Source: Gemmatimonadota bacterium
Lineage (GTDB): Bacteria > Gemmatimonadota > Gemmatimonadetes > Longimicrobiales > Gaopeijiaceae
Length of the DNA: 64,000 bases
Assembly (NCBI GenBank): GCA_012960225.1
Contig: DUBS01000004.1
Span: forward strand, 1-64,000
Direction of reading: 5' to 3'
This document shows, in pieces, positions 45,271-54,035 of this stretch. Positions within the stretch are counted from its first letter, which is position 1, and each line of letters begins with the position of its first letter. Made by a program: the position numbers and the translations under genes. The notes beneath the pieces were generated by a model that worked only from the letters and a program-made list of their open reading frames with translations, had not been told where the DNA came from and did not search any database.

Positions 45271-46013
45271 ATCGCCTCTGCGATGATGTCCTCATCAATA
45301 TCTGCATTCGAGTGAACCTTCTGCACGTCATCCAACTCCTCTAACATTTCAAGAAGCTTGAGCATCTTCTCCGCGTCCCGCCCCGTTACCGCAACTTCAT
45401 TCTTAGCAATTCGAGTGAGTTCAACCGAAGTTGGCTTAATCCCTGCTTCCTTAATTCCATCCTGAACAGACACGAAATCAGCTGCTTCCGTAGTCAATAT
45501 GAATTCATCCTCATCTGCAATCACATCTTCCGCACCCGCTTCTATGGCTACTTCAAATAAGGAATCCTCATCGTACTGTCCCGCATCAATCACGATTTGG
45601 CCCTTACGGTCAAATTGCCACGCAACCGAGCCGTCTGTCCCCAGGCTACCATCGTATTTAGTTAGTGCGTGACGTACCGCTGCTACAGTGCGATTTGTAT
45701 TGTCCGTAAGGCACTCGATGAAAAGCGCCACCCCACCAGGCCCATAGCCTTCGTAAGCGACCTCTTCATAATTGACACCTTCGAGTTCGCCCGTGCCCTT
45801 CTTGATTGCTCGCTCGATATTCTCAGCCGGCATGCTCGCAGCCCGGGCCGTATCGACCGCAAGCCTAAGCCGGGCGTTGTAATCCGGCTCTCCTCCCCCA
45901 TCTCGTGCCGCCACCGTGCTCTCACGTATGAGCTTGGTGAAAAGTGCGCCGCGTTTCGCATCATTGACGCCTTTCTTCCTCTTAATCTTTGACCACTTGT
46001 TATGGCCAGCCAC
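45267..46013 (-). CDS. yebC: YebC/PmpR-family protein
   Basis: Family of DNA-binding regulators, recently also tied to translation (relief of ribosome stalling at polyproline). 248 residues. N-terminal AGHNKWSKIKRKKGVNDAKR is the family signature; further AASMPAENIERAIKKGTGEL, YEGYGPGGVALFIECLTDN and ETAxD-like TTEAADFVSVQDGIKEAGI. GTG start after GGAGG at four bases. First gene of the ruv run, as in many bacteria. Confidence 0.95.
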   Translation of the reverse strand: MAGHNKWSKIKRKKGVNDAKRGALFTKLIRESTVAARDGGGEPDYNARLRLAVDTARAASMPAENIERAIKKGTGELEGVNYEEVAYEGYGPGGVALFIECLTDNTNRTVAAVRHALTKYDGSLGTDGSVAWQFDRKGQIVIDAGQYDEDSLFEVAIEAGAEDVIADEDEFILTTEAADFVSVQDGIKEAGIKPTSVELTRIAKNEVAVTGRDAEKMLKLLEMLEELDDVQKVHSNADIDEDIIAEAM

Positions 46014-46179
46014 TAAACCTCCATTTGTTCGTTATCGCTCATTTTCAGTCAGGCACCTGAAGGTATGTGAGCATGGACAGACGGACCAACGTTCCAGAAC
46101 CTCTTTCGATCTAACACTCAAGTACATCGTGCCTGACATAGCCCAGGAACATTCAATTTACTGACCTTAACAAAAAGAG

Positions 46180-47094
46180 TTAACGGCCAAGTGGGGTAGC
46201 ATCACCCTCTTCTAGGCCAAGAGCCCATCGTATACCACCTATGAGATGTGCGCGGAATACGAGGTCATTGCTCCAAATATCGTCGCGGTGACCAAGTGAG
46301 GTGTAGAACGAGCGCCCTTTCCCAAAGTCTTGAACCCACGACTGAGGATAATCACCCCCTAATCCGATCTCTTCTAACCCGGAGATGTCAGTAGCCTCAG
46401 TATCAATGCTAAGTAGTACACGTACCCGGTTACGTGAGAAGCCGAGCGGTATGCGATTACCGAAGAGTATATCCACATTTTCCTGCGGCCGATCTTCATG
46501 CCAGGCGGAAGTACCGAACTGGTAAAACTCATCCATGATCGGCCAACTCGCACCCAACATTTTCGTGGCTGGATGCTCTAAGTCTTCTACCGTTAGCACC
46601 ACGATGTGGTTCTGGCTAACCGTCCTACGAAAATACGCACCCAGCATCTCGCCGAATTCAGGATAGTTGTAGAGGGTTAAGGAAGCGTTATGGACACCGA
46701 CAAAACCACCTCCATTCCTTACGAAATCTATCAGCGCCTTCTTCTGTGAGTCTTCGAGTGGGAGGTTCCCATTCGTCATCATCATTAACCCATCAAACTG
46801 CGCCAAGTAATCGGGTGTGATCATCGACAAGTCGAGCGCTTGCTGGTCCTGCAGATAACCCTGGAGGGTAGTGAGTTCATAACCCGCTGCAGGGGCCCAA
46901 GAAGCAAGCGCTTCCTCGGCCGGCTGAAGGCTAGTGTGTTTATAGAGCCCAGCATGCGTAAGAAAAAGCAGTTTCTTAGGAGCTTCCTGCTGAAGTTCTT
47001 GCAGGGACGGAGACCGACCGACTGCCTTGTTTGTGAGCAGCAAAAAGCTCAGGCTGGTAATCCCTATCAATGTAAGGTTCAAGGCGAATCTCAT
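46180..47094 (-). CDS. ThuA-like domain protein, exported
   Basis: ThuA/class I glutamine-amidotransferase-like fold, of the type annotated 'trehalose utilization'; no catalytic role is proven for this family. 304 residues from the ATG at 47094, six bases after GGAGG; the longer frame to 47142 lacks such a site. Signal peptide-like start (LTLIGITSLSFLLLTNKAVG). Family blocks: LFLTHAGLYKHTS, DGLMMMTNGNLPLEDSQKKA, FVRNGGGFVGVHNAS, and GKGRSFYTSLGHRDDIW. Divergent from the first quinoprotein gene, with about 147 bases between that should hold both promoters. Confidence 0.88.
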   Translation of the reverse strand: MRFALNLTLIGITSLSFLLLTNKAVGRSPSLQELQQEAPKKLLFLTHAGLYKHTSLQPAEEALASWAPAAGYELTTLQGYLQDQQALDLSMITPDYLAQFDGLMMMTNGNLPLEDSQKKALIDFVRNGGGFVGVHNASLTLYNYPEFGEMLGAYFRRTVSQNHIVVLTVEDLEHPATKMLGASWPIMDEFYQFGTSAWHEDRPQENVDILFGNRIPLGFSRNRVRVLLSIDTEATDISGLEEIGLGGDYPQSWVQDFGKGRSFYTSLGHRDDIWSNDLVFRAHLIGGIRWALGLEEGDATPLGR

Positions 47095-47241
47095 GACACA
47101 CCTCCACTGAGTCGTGTTAGGTAGGTTAGCCCCAATGGCCAAGATGAGGTTTCCCTAGGACCGCGCCAGACAATCCCTTTTGGGAAGCTGCTAGCCTTGA
47201 CACTCTAACATACCCTCGGAACGTTCTCCCAATACCGTCTC

Positions 47242-49146
47242 GTGGAGGCCCACATCCGCCGGCTCTTCTTAATCTTACTATTTATGGGCATTGGACCCTC
47301 GATCGAATGCCAAGACGTCGATTGGCCAGTCTACGGGGGTGATCCCGGGGGAATGAAGTACTCCGCCCTAACGCAAATCGACCGGGAGAGTGTCACTCGG
47401 CTCGAGGTCGCCTGGACATGGGATGCAGACGAGCAGCCAGTAGCGGGTTCCAGTTTGGCATTCAGGGGTGAGCGTGTTCGACCTGGACGCTTCGAAGCCA
47501 CCCCCATCGTCATCAACGACACGATGTATGTGAGTACACCGTATAGTCGTGTTGTCGCTCTCAATGCACGCACTGGAGAAGAATACTGGAGCTACGACCC
47601 ACGTGCGTACAGCTGGGGACAGTTGCCTCGTAACTGTGGCTTCTGCCACCGCGGGGTCGCGATGTGGAGCGATGGAAATCAGAGGCGGATTTTCATCAAT
47701 AGTCGCTGGCACTTGATCGCATTGGATGCGGCCACCGGACAGCCGATCGAATCTTTCGGAGTAGGCGGAAAGATTGATCTCACTGAAGGATTAATCTGGG
47801 AAATCAACAAACTTCACTACACGAATACCTCACCCCCAGTCATCTGGAATGACCTAGTCATCCTCGGAAGCGGGATGCCAGATGATCGGGTATATCGCCG
47901 TAACCCTCCAGGGGACATTCAGGCGTTCGATGTACGGACAGGCACACAAGTCTGGACTTTCCACACGATTCCACAGCCCGGTGAATTAGGTAATGACACC
48001 TGGGAGGACGAATCCTGGTCTTACACGGGCTCCACAAACGTATGGGCCCCCTTCACGGTCGATAGAGAACGTGGCCTCGTGTATCTACCCGTTGGTACTC
48101 CCAATGGTGACTACTACGGCGGGCACCGAAAGGGCTACAACCTATTTGCAGAGTCTCTCTTATGCTTAGACGCGCGAACCGGTGAGCGTGTCTGGCACTT
48201 TCAGACCGTACATCACGGGATCTGGGACTATGACCCACCAGCCCCCCCGAATCTTGTCACGATAGAAGTGGATGGACGTGTCATCGATGCGGTAACTCTG
48301 ATCACCAAATCTGGCTTCACGTTTGTCTTCGATCGGGTGACAGGAGAGCCTGTCTGGCCAATCGAGGAACGTCAGGTCACTGTAAGTGACGTGCCCGGTG
48401 AGCGCACTGCCCCTACGCAGCCCTTCCCGACTAAGCCCGCCCCGTTCGCTAGGCAGGGTTTCACATTGGACGATGTGATCGACTTCACGCCGGAAATAAA
48501 GGCGGAAGCGATCGAACTGCTTGGATCTTACCGCCTAGGCCCACTCTTCACACCTCCATCCTTGGAGGGAACGGTTACAATGCCCAGTGCAACTGGGGCA
48601 GCAGGCTGGGGCGGAGCAGCATTCGATCCTAGGACGAATGTGCTCTATATCCCGAGTAAGGATCGCCCCCTGGTCCATCAACTGGTGGAACCTGAGCCAG
48701 GTACTGCAGATGCAAACTATGTGCAACGTTTACGGGGGCTAACGGTCTCGGGACTTCCGATCCTAAAACCTCCTTACGGCACACTTACAGCGATCAATCT
48801 GAATTCTGGCGAGCACCTATGGCAGGTTCCACTCGGTGATCAGCCAGGAATCCAAAACCACCCTATGCTCGCCGGTGTGGAGTTGCCCCAATTGGGGCGC
48901 ATGGGTAACGCCGGTCCACTCATCACAGCTGGGGGACTTGTTTTCCTGAGTGGGTATAATCCCCAAATCTACGCGGTGCATAGTGATACAGGCGAAACCA
49001 TTTGGGAGGGTGATCTCCTAGGTAATGAAGGCACGGCAAACCCTATGACATACGAAACAAGCGATGGGCAGCAATTCATCGTGATCGGCGTAACCGGCTC
49101 TAACTCAGACCGAGGCCTCATAGCGTTCGCTCTTCCAGACGAATAG
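47242..49146 (+). CDS. PQQ-dependent quinoprotein dehydrogenase (glucose/alcohol type)
   Basis: Eight-bladed beta-propeller PQQ enzyme of the membrane glucose-dehydrogenase/methanol-dehydrogenase superfamily, 634 residues, likely periplasmic (hydrophobic residues about 7-20). Repeated W-motif blades: DVDWPVYGGDPGGMKYSAL, GEEYWSYDPR, TGTQVWTFHTIPQPGELGND, TGERVWHFQTVHHGIWDYD, PAPPNLVTI and NSGEHLWQVPLGD. These are hallmarks of the family; substrate unknown. A cysteine pair at 132-136 reads CGFCH, which matches a CxxCH heme pattern and is missing in the second quinoprotein of this window (61511). The GTG start at 47242 has no clear ribosome-binding site; an ATG at 47284 would shorten the signal. 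Confidence 0.9.
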   Translation: MEAHIRRLFLILLFMGIGPSIECQDVDWPVYGGDPGGMKYSALTQIDRESVTRLEVAWTWDADEQPVAGSSLAFRGERVRPGRFEATPIVINDTMYVSTPYSRVVALNARTGEEYWSYDPRAYSWGQLPRNCGFCHRGVAMWSDGNQRRIFINSRWHLIALDAATGQPIESFGVGGKIDLTEGLIWEINKLHYTNTSPPVIWNDLVILGSGMPDDRVYRRNPPGDIQAFDVRTGTQVWTFHTIPQPGELGNDTWEDESWSYTGSTNVWAPFTVDRERGLVYLPVGTPNGDYYGGHRKGYNLFAESLLCLDARTGERVWHFQTVHHGIWDYDPPAPPNLVTIEVDGRVIDAVTLITKSGFTFVFDRVTGEPVWPIEERQVTVSDVPGERTAPTQPFPTKPAPFARQGFTLDDVIDFTPEIKAEAIELLGSYRLGPLFTPPSLEGTVTMPSATGAAGWGGAAFDPRTNVLYIPSKDRPLVHQLVEPEPGTADANYVQRLRGLTVSGLPILKPPYGTLTAINLNSGEHLWQVPLGDQPGIQNHPMLAGVELPQLGRMGNAGPLITAGGLVFLSGYNPQIYAVHSDTGETIWEGDLLGNEGTANPMTYETSDGQQFIVIGVTGSNSDRGLIAFALPDE

Positions 49147-49179
49147 CACTTGTGGCTAACTACACACGGACGGACACTC

Positions 49180-50535
49180 CTACCTACCGCCGCCGCCTCC
49201 GCCGCCGCCCATACGGTACGCCGCCATCGCGGCTGCACCGCCTGCTCCACGGAACCGATTATTCACAATATTGTTATAGATTGATCCGAATAGAACTGTA
49301 AAACCGACAGTGAGTCCATAATTGAAGTCTGTGGCTCTCGTGCGGAGTCTCAGGAGAGCTTCCTCGTCTGTCACGCCACCAGCAGATAGATAAATCTGAT
49401 CATCGACCCAACCGATGTCCCCACGGGCGTTTACACTGAACCCCCTCACAATCCTAAAGTCCACGTCGCCACGGAGTGAAACGTTGTGACGGTCAATATC
49501 ATGAAGGTAGTGCGATGCTCGCACGGTGATTCCGGCATCACCCCAAGCCTGGCGCTGGGAGAGCTCAATCTCCAAAGAGTGTTCCCACTTGGTCTCTTCT
49601 AATTGTCCGAATACGGTCTCATCGATGTAGTTCCGGTACGCGGGGCCAATATTGTAGAAGACCGTTAGCGACCGCCTAGTCGCTTCATCATAGGGGAAGA
49701 AACTGTACTCGATTGCAGGTGTGAGTTCAGCTCTAAAGTCTTGGTTCGTGCGGGTTGAGCGGGATGCCTGGCTCAGGGCACCGATCGACCAATGCTCACT
49801 CAGGGCATAGGTGATCATTTGGCTGAAATTCCAGTCTGTACGCTGATCAGTGAACGTCCCATCCTCCAAATCAAACTCAACTCGGTTGAGATTAGTGTAT
49901 CCGAAGAAATTGATCTTCCAGGTAGGCGATACGCGGGATGCGGAGAGGCTGGTGTTCAGCCGGACACTCGAACGGGTTTCCTCTCCATCTAGGTTGCCAC
50001 TCCCGTTGAAACGGAAAAACCAGAGGTTCCACGGGTCATCTACTTCCCCCTGCGATACCAAGCGCGTGCCCGCCGGACCTCCGGATGTAACGTCGGAACC
50101 CTGGAGTGTGACAATCCCCCGAAACCCAGACTGATTCGCGAAGTTTGCAAGACTAATACCTAGCGCATGTGTAATCCCATCCAGTCGTTCTCGGTCAGTA
50201 TCGGTGGATAATGCTTGAAAAAGGCTTGTGTCCTCGTATCCGTCGTATTCACCATAGGCGATCAAGTCGATCTGGTATTCCCGACCTCCGGAACCCGTGG
50301 TCAGGCTGGTCATGATGACATGAACATCTGCAACCTCACGATCCCGAACCCAATTCACCCAGGTGATCTCGGTACGGTAGTACTCAGAGTTGCAGTCTCT
50401 CCCGTCACAATCGAAGAAGACGTTGGGTCGAGGATCTGGTGCCTCGCCTTCTGCTTGTTGGGCAGAGATAGGAGCCGCTATCAGCGTAACCCATAAAAGC
50501 CCCAAGATTCCGCTGTATTTATGGCTAAGTGGCAT
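49180..50535 (-). CDS. Outer-membrane beta-barrel-like protein, unknown function
   Basis: 451-residue exported protein. Signal peptide (GILGLLWVTLIAAPISAQQ), then a segment with two cysteines, NVFFDCDGRDCNSEYYRTEI, followed by VNWVRDREVADVHVIMTSLT and GGREYQIDLIAYG. This N-terminal pattern I associate with a group of uncharacterised Gemmatimonadota/Bacteroidota proteins. The remainder is rich in alternating aromatic/polar beta strands typical of a barrel. The end is unusual: MAAYRM followed by a run of eight glycines and a final Arg. A C-terminal aromatic residue for BAM recognition is missing. It is 89 bases downstream of the first amidase, same strand. Confidence 0.75.
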   Translation of the reverse strand: MPLSHKYSGILGLLWVTLIAAPISAQQAEGEAPDPRPNVFFDCDGRDCNSEYYRTEITWVNWVRDREVADVHVIMTSLTTGSGGREYQIDLIAYGEYDGYEDTSLFQALSTDTDRERLDGITHALGISLANFANQSGFRGIVTLQGSDVTSGGPAGTRLVSQGEVDDPWNLWFFRFNGSGNLDGEETRSSVRLNTSLSASRVSPTWKINFFGYTNLNRVEFDLEDGTFTDQRTDWNFSQMITYALSEHWSIGALSQASRSTRTNQDFRAELTPAIEYSFFPYDEATRRSLTVFYNIGPAYRNYIDETVFGQLEETKWEHSLEIELSQRQAWGDAGITVRASHYLHDIDRHNVSLRGDVDFRIVRGFSVNARGDIGWVDDQIYLSAGGVTDEEALLRLRTRATDFNYGLTVGFTVLFGSIYNNIVNNRFRGAGGAAAMAAYRMGGGGGGGGR

Positions 50536-50624
50536 CGTTGCCTTGTATCTAGTCGGGATAAGGGCAAGTAGAGTGTTACTTAAACCGAGACACCCGAAGG
50601 GCTCAGTTAGTTGAATCCCAGAAC

Positions 50625-52241
50625 TCAGTTGCTGCTCTGATCCATCAGTTCGGGAGCTCGGCGAGACATGACTGCCTGTTCGAAGATATAGGCATAACCG
50701 AGTAAATCACCCTCAGTCCACATGTCCCCGATAAAAGCTAATACGAATGGTGTATTATCCTCATAGTATGCATACGGGACAGTCACAACTGGGATCCCAA
50801 AGTCATTGATAATGTTACTCGGCAACTCTGGCCAATTGTTCGGGTTGTAATCCGGCCGGTCTGGATCTTCGACCAAATCCCGGTTAGGTGCACCCGCTTG
50901 CGGGAAAAAAAGAGCATCAAGTTCATGGTCCGCCATTACACTGCGGAAGAGTTCTCTAATCTCCATGCGCCAAGACTGGAATGCGTCACCCTCCTCTGTA
51001 GCACCGGGTCTAGCGGGTGGAGTACGCCTTCTTTCACCCTGCCCACCACGTCCTCTACCACCGCGACCGAAGACCTCTCCCGACAACTCCTCCCATTCTG
51101 CGATACTGTGAAATGCTGCATCCGAGCCAAGGCCTTGGAGGTAGATCTGCCTGTCGTATGCCCCCTGCGATGGGACGCCCGGGCGCTCGCCGTAGAGCTC
51201 TATAAAGTCTGACCCTGCAAATGGATCTTCGATGACCACTGCTCCAAGGTCTGTGAGGGTAGAAATGGCATCCCGATAAACTGTCTCAGTCTTAGGGTCC
51301 AAGGGGAGCCAGCGCTCTCGCCAACCCGATCCAACAAGACCAAAACGCTTCCCTTGGATGGCTGCTTCAGCAAGAGCACTCGCATATCCGTTTTCTGGGA
51401 TGTGATCCACCGCGGCGAATGTCGCGAAATCATCTGTTGTCGGACCGGCGATTATGTCTAGGGTAACAGCTGCGTCATATACGTTTTTCGCCATCGGCCC
51501 AACCACATCGACGTAGCTCCCGTTGATCGGGTAGACACCTTCTAGCGGAACAAGCCCGTATGTTGGTTTGACGCCCACCAATGCTTGAGCGGATGAGGGA
51601 TTCTGTATCGATCCTCCGGTCTCAGTCCCCAACCCCAGCACAGCAAAGCTTGCATTGACCGCGGTAGCGGTGCCTCCGCTAGAGCCACCTGGAGCCTTGG
51701 TAACGTTGTAAGGGTTAAGGGTGACACCAGCGACAGAGCTGTTTGTGCGTGTCCCGTGTCCCGCAAAATCAGGAAGATTTGTCTTGCCAAGAATAATCGC
51801 CCCAGCATTACGTAGTCGCTCTACTGCGGCAGCATCGTCGCTAGGAATCATATCGATTCCGCCCATTGCAGTACTGAAACCCCAAAACCCCGCGGTCGTC
51901 ACGAGTCCGCTGTAATCCATGTTGTCCTTAATGACAACCGGAACTCCATGGAGTGGGCCCCTTGGGCCAGAAGAGCGATACTCTTCGTCGAGACGCGCTG
52001 CGATATCTAAAGCCTCAGGGTTCATCGATATGAACGCATTATAGTAGTCCTCGTAGCGATCGATACGCTCAAGAAACGCCTTGGTTAGGTCCACAGATGT
52101 GTATTCCCCAGTGGAGTAAGCTTCCTGGATCGCCTCCGTAGTTAGTTCGACCAAATCAATACCCTGCCCAACCAGCATCCCCGGCCTAAGTAGAGCTAGT
52201 AGAACCGAAGCTATACTAACAAACGACGGCGAGTTCATCAT
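50625..52241 (-). CDS. Amidase-signature enzyme, exported (amidase 1)
   Basis: Ser-cisSer-Lys amidohydrolase of the amidase-signature family, 538 residues. Catalytic Lys in GPLHGVPVVIKDN, cis-Ser in KAPGGSSGGTATA, nucleophile Ser in LGTETGGSIQNPSS (the usual Arg after Ile is Gln). A signal peptide covers about the first 25 residues. A hydrophilic Gly/Arg-rich insertion lies at about 400-420 (VFGRGGRGRGGQGERRR). Starts: the ATG at 52241 or the GTG at 52250; neither has a strong site. It is 27 bases downstream of the M20 hydrolase gene, so the two probably form one transcript and act on related amides outside the cytoplasm. Confidence 0.9.
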   Translation of the reverse strand: MMNSPSFVSIASVLLALLRPGMLVGQGIDLVELTTEAIQEAYSTGEYTSVDLTKAFLERIDRYEDYYNAFISMNPEALDIAARLDEEYRSSGPRGPLHGVPVVIKDNMDYSGLVTTAGFWGFSTAMGGIDMIPSDDAAAVERLRNAGAIILGKTNLPDFAGHGTRTNSSVAGVTLNPYNVTKAPGGSSGGTATAVNASFAVLGLGTETGGSIQNPSSAQALVGVKPTYGLVPLEGVYPINGSYVDVVGPMAKNVYDAAVTLDIIAGPTTDDFATFAAVDHIPENGYASALAEAAIQGKRFGLVGSGWRERWLPLDPKTETVYRDAISTLTDLGAVVIEDPFAGSDFIELYGERPGVPSQGAYDRQIYLQGLGSDAAFHSIAEWEELSGEVFGRGGRGRGGQGERRRTPPARPGATEEGDAFQSWRMEIRELFRSVMADHELDALFFPQAGAPNRDLVEDPDRPDYNPNNWPELPSNIINDFGIPVVTVPYAYYEDNTPFVLAFIGDMWTEGDLLGYAYIFEQAVMSRRAPELMDQSSN

Positions 52242-52268
52242 CGGATGCACGGTGTAAAATCCGACACG

Positions 52269-53915
52269 TTAAGAACCACCGCGTACGCTGCCCACAGGTA
52301 CATCCTCTTCAGAAATCGGGCGTGTCCGGATAGTTGGATACTCAATTCCGAGTTGCTCCAGATACGAGCTGAAGCGATTCGAATCGTAGTAATAAGGACG
52401 CATCTCCGGCCGCCATCGAGCCATGATTTCTTCATTAAGCCAGATCGCTGGCTGGTCTGTTGGCGATATGAATGGCGTATAGACGGTCTCGGCAGTTTGG
52501 ACGTCGTTGAAGTAAGTCCACGCTGCCTCAACCGTCTCACCGTCAAGGAAGAGGTCTAGAAGTGTACGCGCCTGAACCTTGGCCCCTGCGACCGCACCCT
52601 TGTGAGCAATGGGCGTCGCCATCGCGATTCCATTTGCCCAGTTATGTCCTGGGCCGCCTGACATATTGGATGGATAACTCAACGTGACGGTCGGCATATT
52701 CCACGAAACATCTCCGATATCATCGGATCCACCACCAAGGGATTTGGAAAGGTCAACCGGCCCCCGCAAAGCACGAATGGAGTCAGCCAAACCAGTTACA
52801 TCTACACCCATTTCTCTCTGGAATGCTTCTGCAAACCGGACATCATCCTCACTCCAGTCCGGCAGTCCAACCGCTTGAATATTAGAGTAGGTGACCTCAG
52901 CAACGGGCTTGCTGAAGTGGCGTCCCCAAGCTGCTCCTACCGTCATGATCGTATCGACTTCTGTGCCAGTCATCAGGGCAGCACCCTCAGCCATCAGGAC
53001 CGCAGCATCGTACTGCTCTTTTGTGAGCTCATAATCACGCTCTCGGAAATAGAACCAGATCGTAGCAGTCTGAGGAACCACATTCGGCTGATCCCCACCC
53101 TCGACTATGATATAGTGCGACCTAGCTGCGGGCCTCAGGTGTTCCCGCTTGAACTCCCAACCTTGGGCCATGAGCATAATTGCGTCGAGTGCTGACCGGC
53201 CTCGCCAGGGTGACCCTGCTGAGTGCGCAGTCTCGCCTGTGAAGCGGAACTGGACGGACCAGAGGGCATTACCACCTCCCTGACCCCAGGAAACACCAAA
53301 ATTATTACCAACGTGAGTGAAGAGGTTTACGTCTACATCCTCGAAGACCCCTTCCCTAACGAAGTAAGCCTTTGAAGCAACCTGCTCCTCAGCAACACCG
53401 GGCCAGATCAGAAGAGTCCCATTTACTCCTTCGCGTTCCATGAGTTCTTTAACCACGATTGCTGCGACAATATTCACAGCCTGACCAGAGTTGTGGCCCT
53501 CACCATGTCCAGGTGCCATCGACAGAATCGGATCACGATACGCAACACCAGGCTTCTGGTTGGACTGAGGGATCCCATCGACATCAGAACCCAAAGCAAT
53601 CACAGGTTCACCTGAGCCGTTTGACCACGTCGCTGTCCAGGCGCTTGGCATCCCCGCAACTCCCAACTCAATATCAAATCCTTCTTCCTCTAGTAGCCCT
53701 GTGAGGTACCGCTGAGTCTCGAACTCCTGCATCCCAAGCTCACCAAAAGAGAACAAGTGATCGACAATCTCCTGGGCGAGCTTCGCCCGATCGTGAATCA
53801 TCTGCTCTGCCTCTGCCTTAAGGTCCTCGAGTCTTGGGTCCTGTTGAGCCACGAGATTCGGCACAAGCGTTAGAGCTGCAATCATCACTGCCAACAGAAG
53901 AAATACGTGACGCAT
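52269..53915 (-). CDS. M20-family amidohydrolase, exported (intact copy)
   Basis: Metal-dependent amidohydrolase of the M20D branch (related to p-aminobenzoyl-glutamate hydrolase subunit AbgB), 548 residues from the ATG at 53915 with GGAG ten bases upstream. Signal peptide FLLLAVMIAALTLVPNLVAQ. Metal region GHGEGHNSGQAVN at 136-148, acidic pair GVAEEQV at 173-179, dimerisation segment with FRFTGETAHSAGSPWRG, and near the end GGGSDDIGDVSWNMPTV, then the SGGPGHNWANGIAMATPIAH block. Divergent from the HDAC-like gene with 120 bases between; upstream partner of amidase 1. A close but broken copy lies at 56826-58455. Confidence 0.9.
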   Translation of the reverse strand: MRHVFLLLAVMIAALTLVPNLVAQQDPRLEDLKAEAEQMIHDRAKLAQEIVDHLFSFGELGMQEFETQRYLTGLLEEEGFDIELGVAGMPSAWTATWSNGSGEPVIALGSDVDGIPQSNQKPGVAYRDPILSMAPGHGEGHNSGQAVNIVAAIVVKELMEREGVNGTLLIWPGVAEEQVASKAYFVREGVFEDVDVNLFTHVGNNFGVSWGQGGGNALWSVQFRFTGETAHSAGSPWRGRSALDAIMLMAQGWEFKREHLRPAARSHYIIVEGGDQPNVVPQTATIWFYFRERDYELTKEQYDAAVLMAEGAALMTGTEVDTIMTVGAAWGRHFSKPVAEVTYSNIQAVGLPDWSEDDVRFAEAFQREMGVDVTGLADSIRALRGPVDLSKSLGGGSDDIGDVSWNMPTVTLSYPSNMSGGPGHNWANGIAMATPIAHKGAVAGAKVQARTLLDLFLDGETVEAAWTYFNDVQTAETVYTPFISPTDQPAIWLNEEIMARWRPEMRPYYYDSNRFSSYLEQLGIEYPTIRTRPISEEDVPVGSVRGGS

Positions 53916-54035
53916 GGAATTTGTTCTCCGGTGAGTCCTGGGTTCCAAGGGAGCGATACGAATGCCATTCTCGCTTGTCTTGGGCAAGTGGCCACGAGAA
54001 GATTGCTAGGTTTCTCCTCATACGGAGCTACATCT

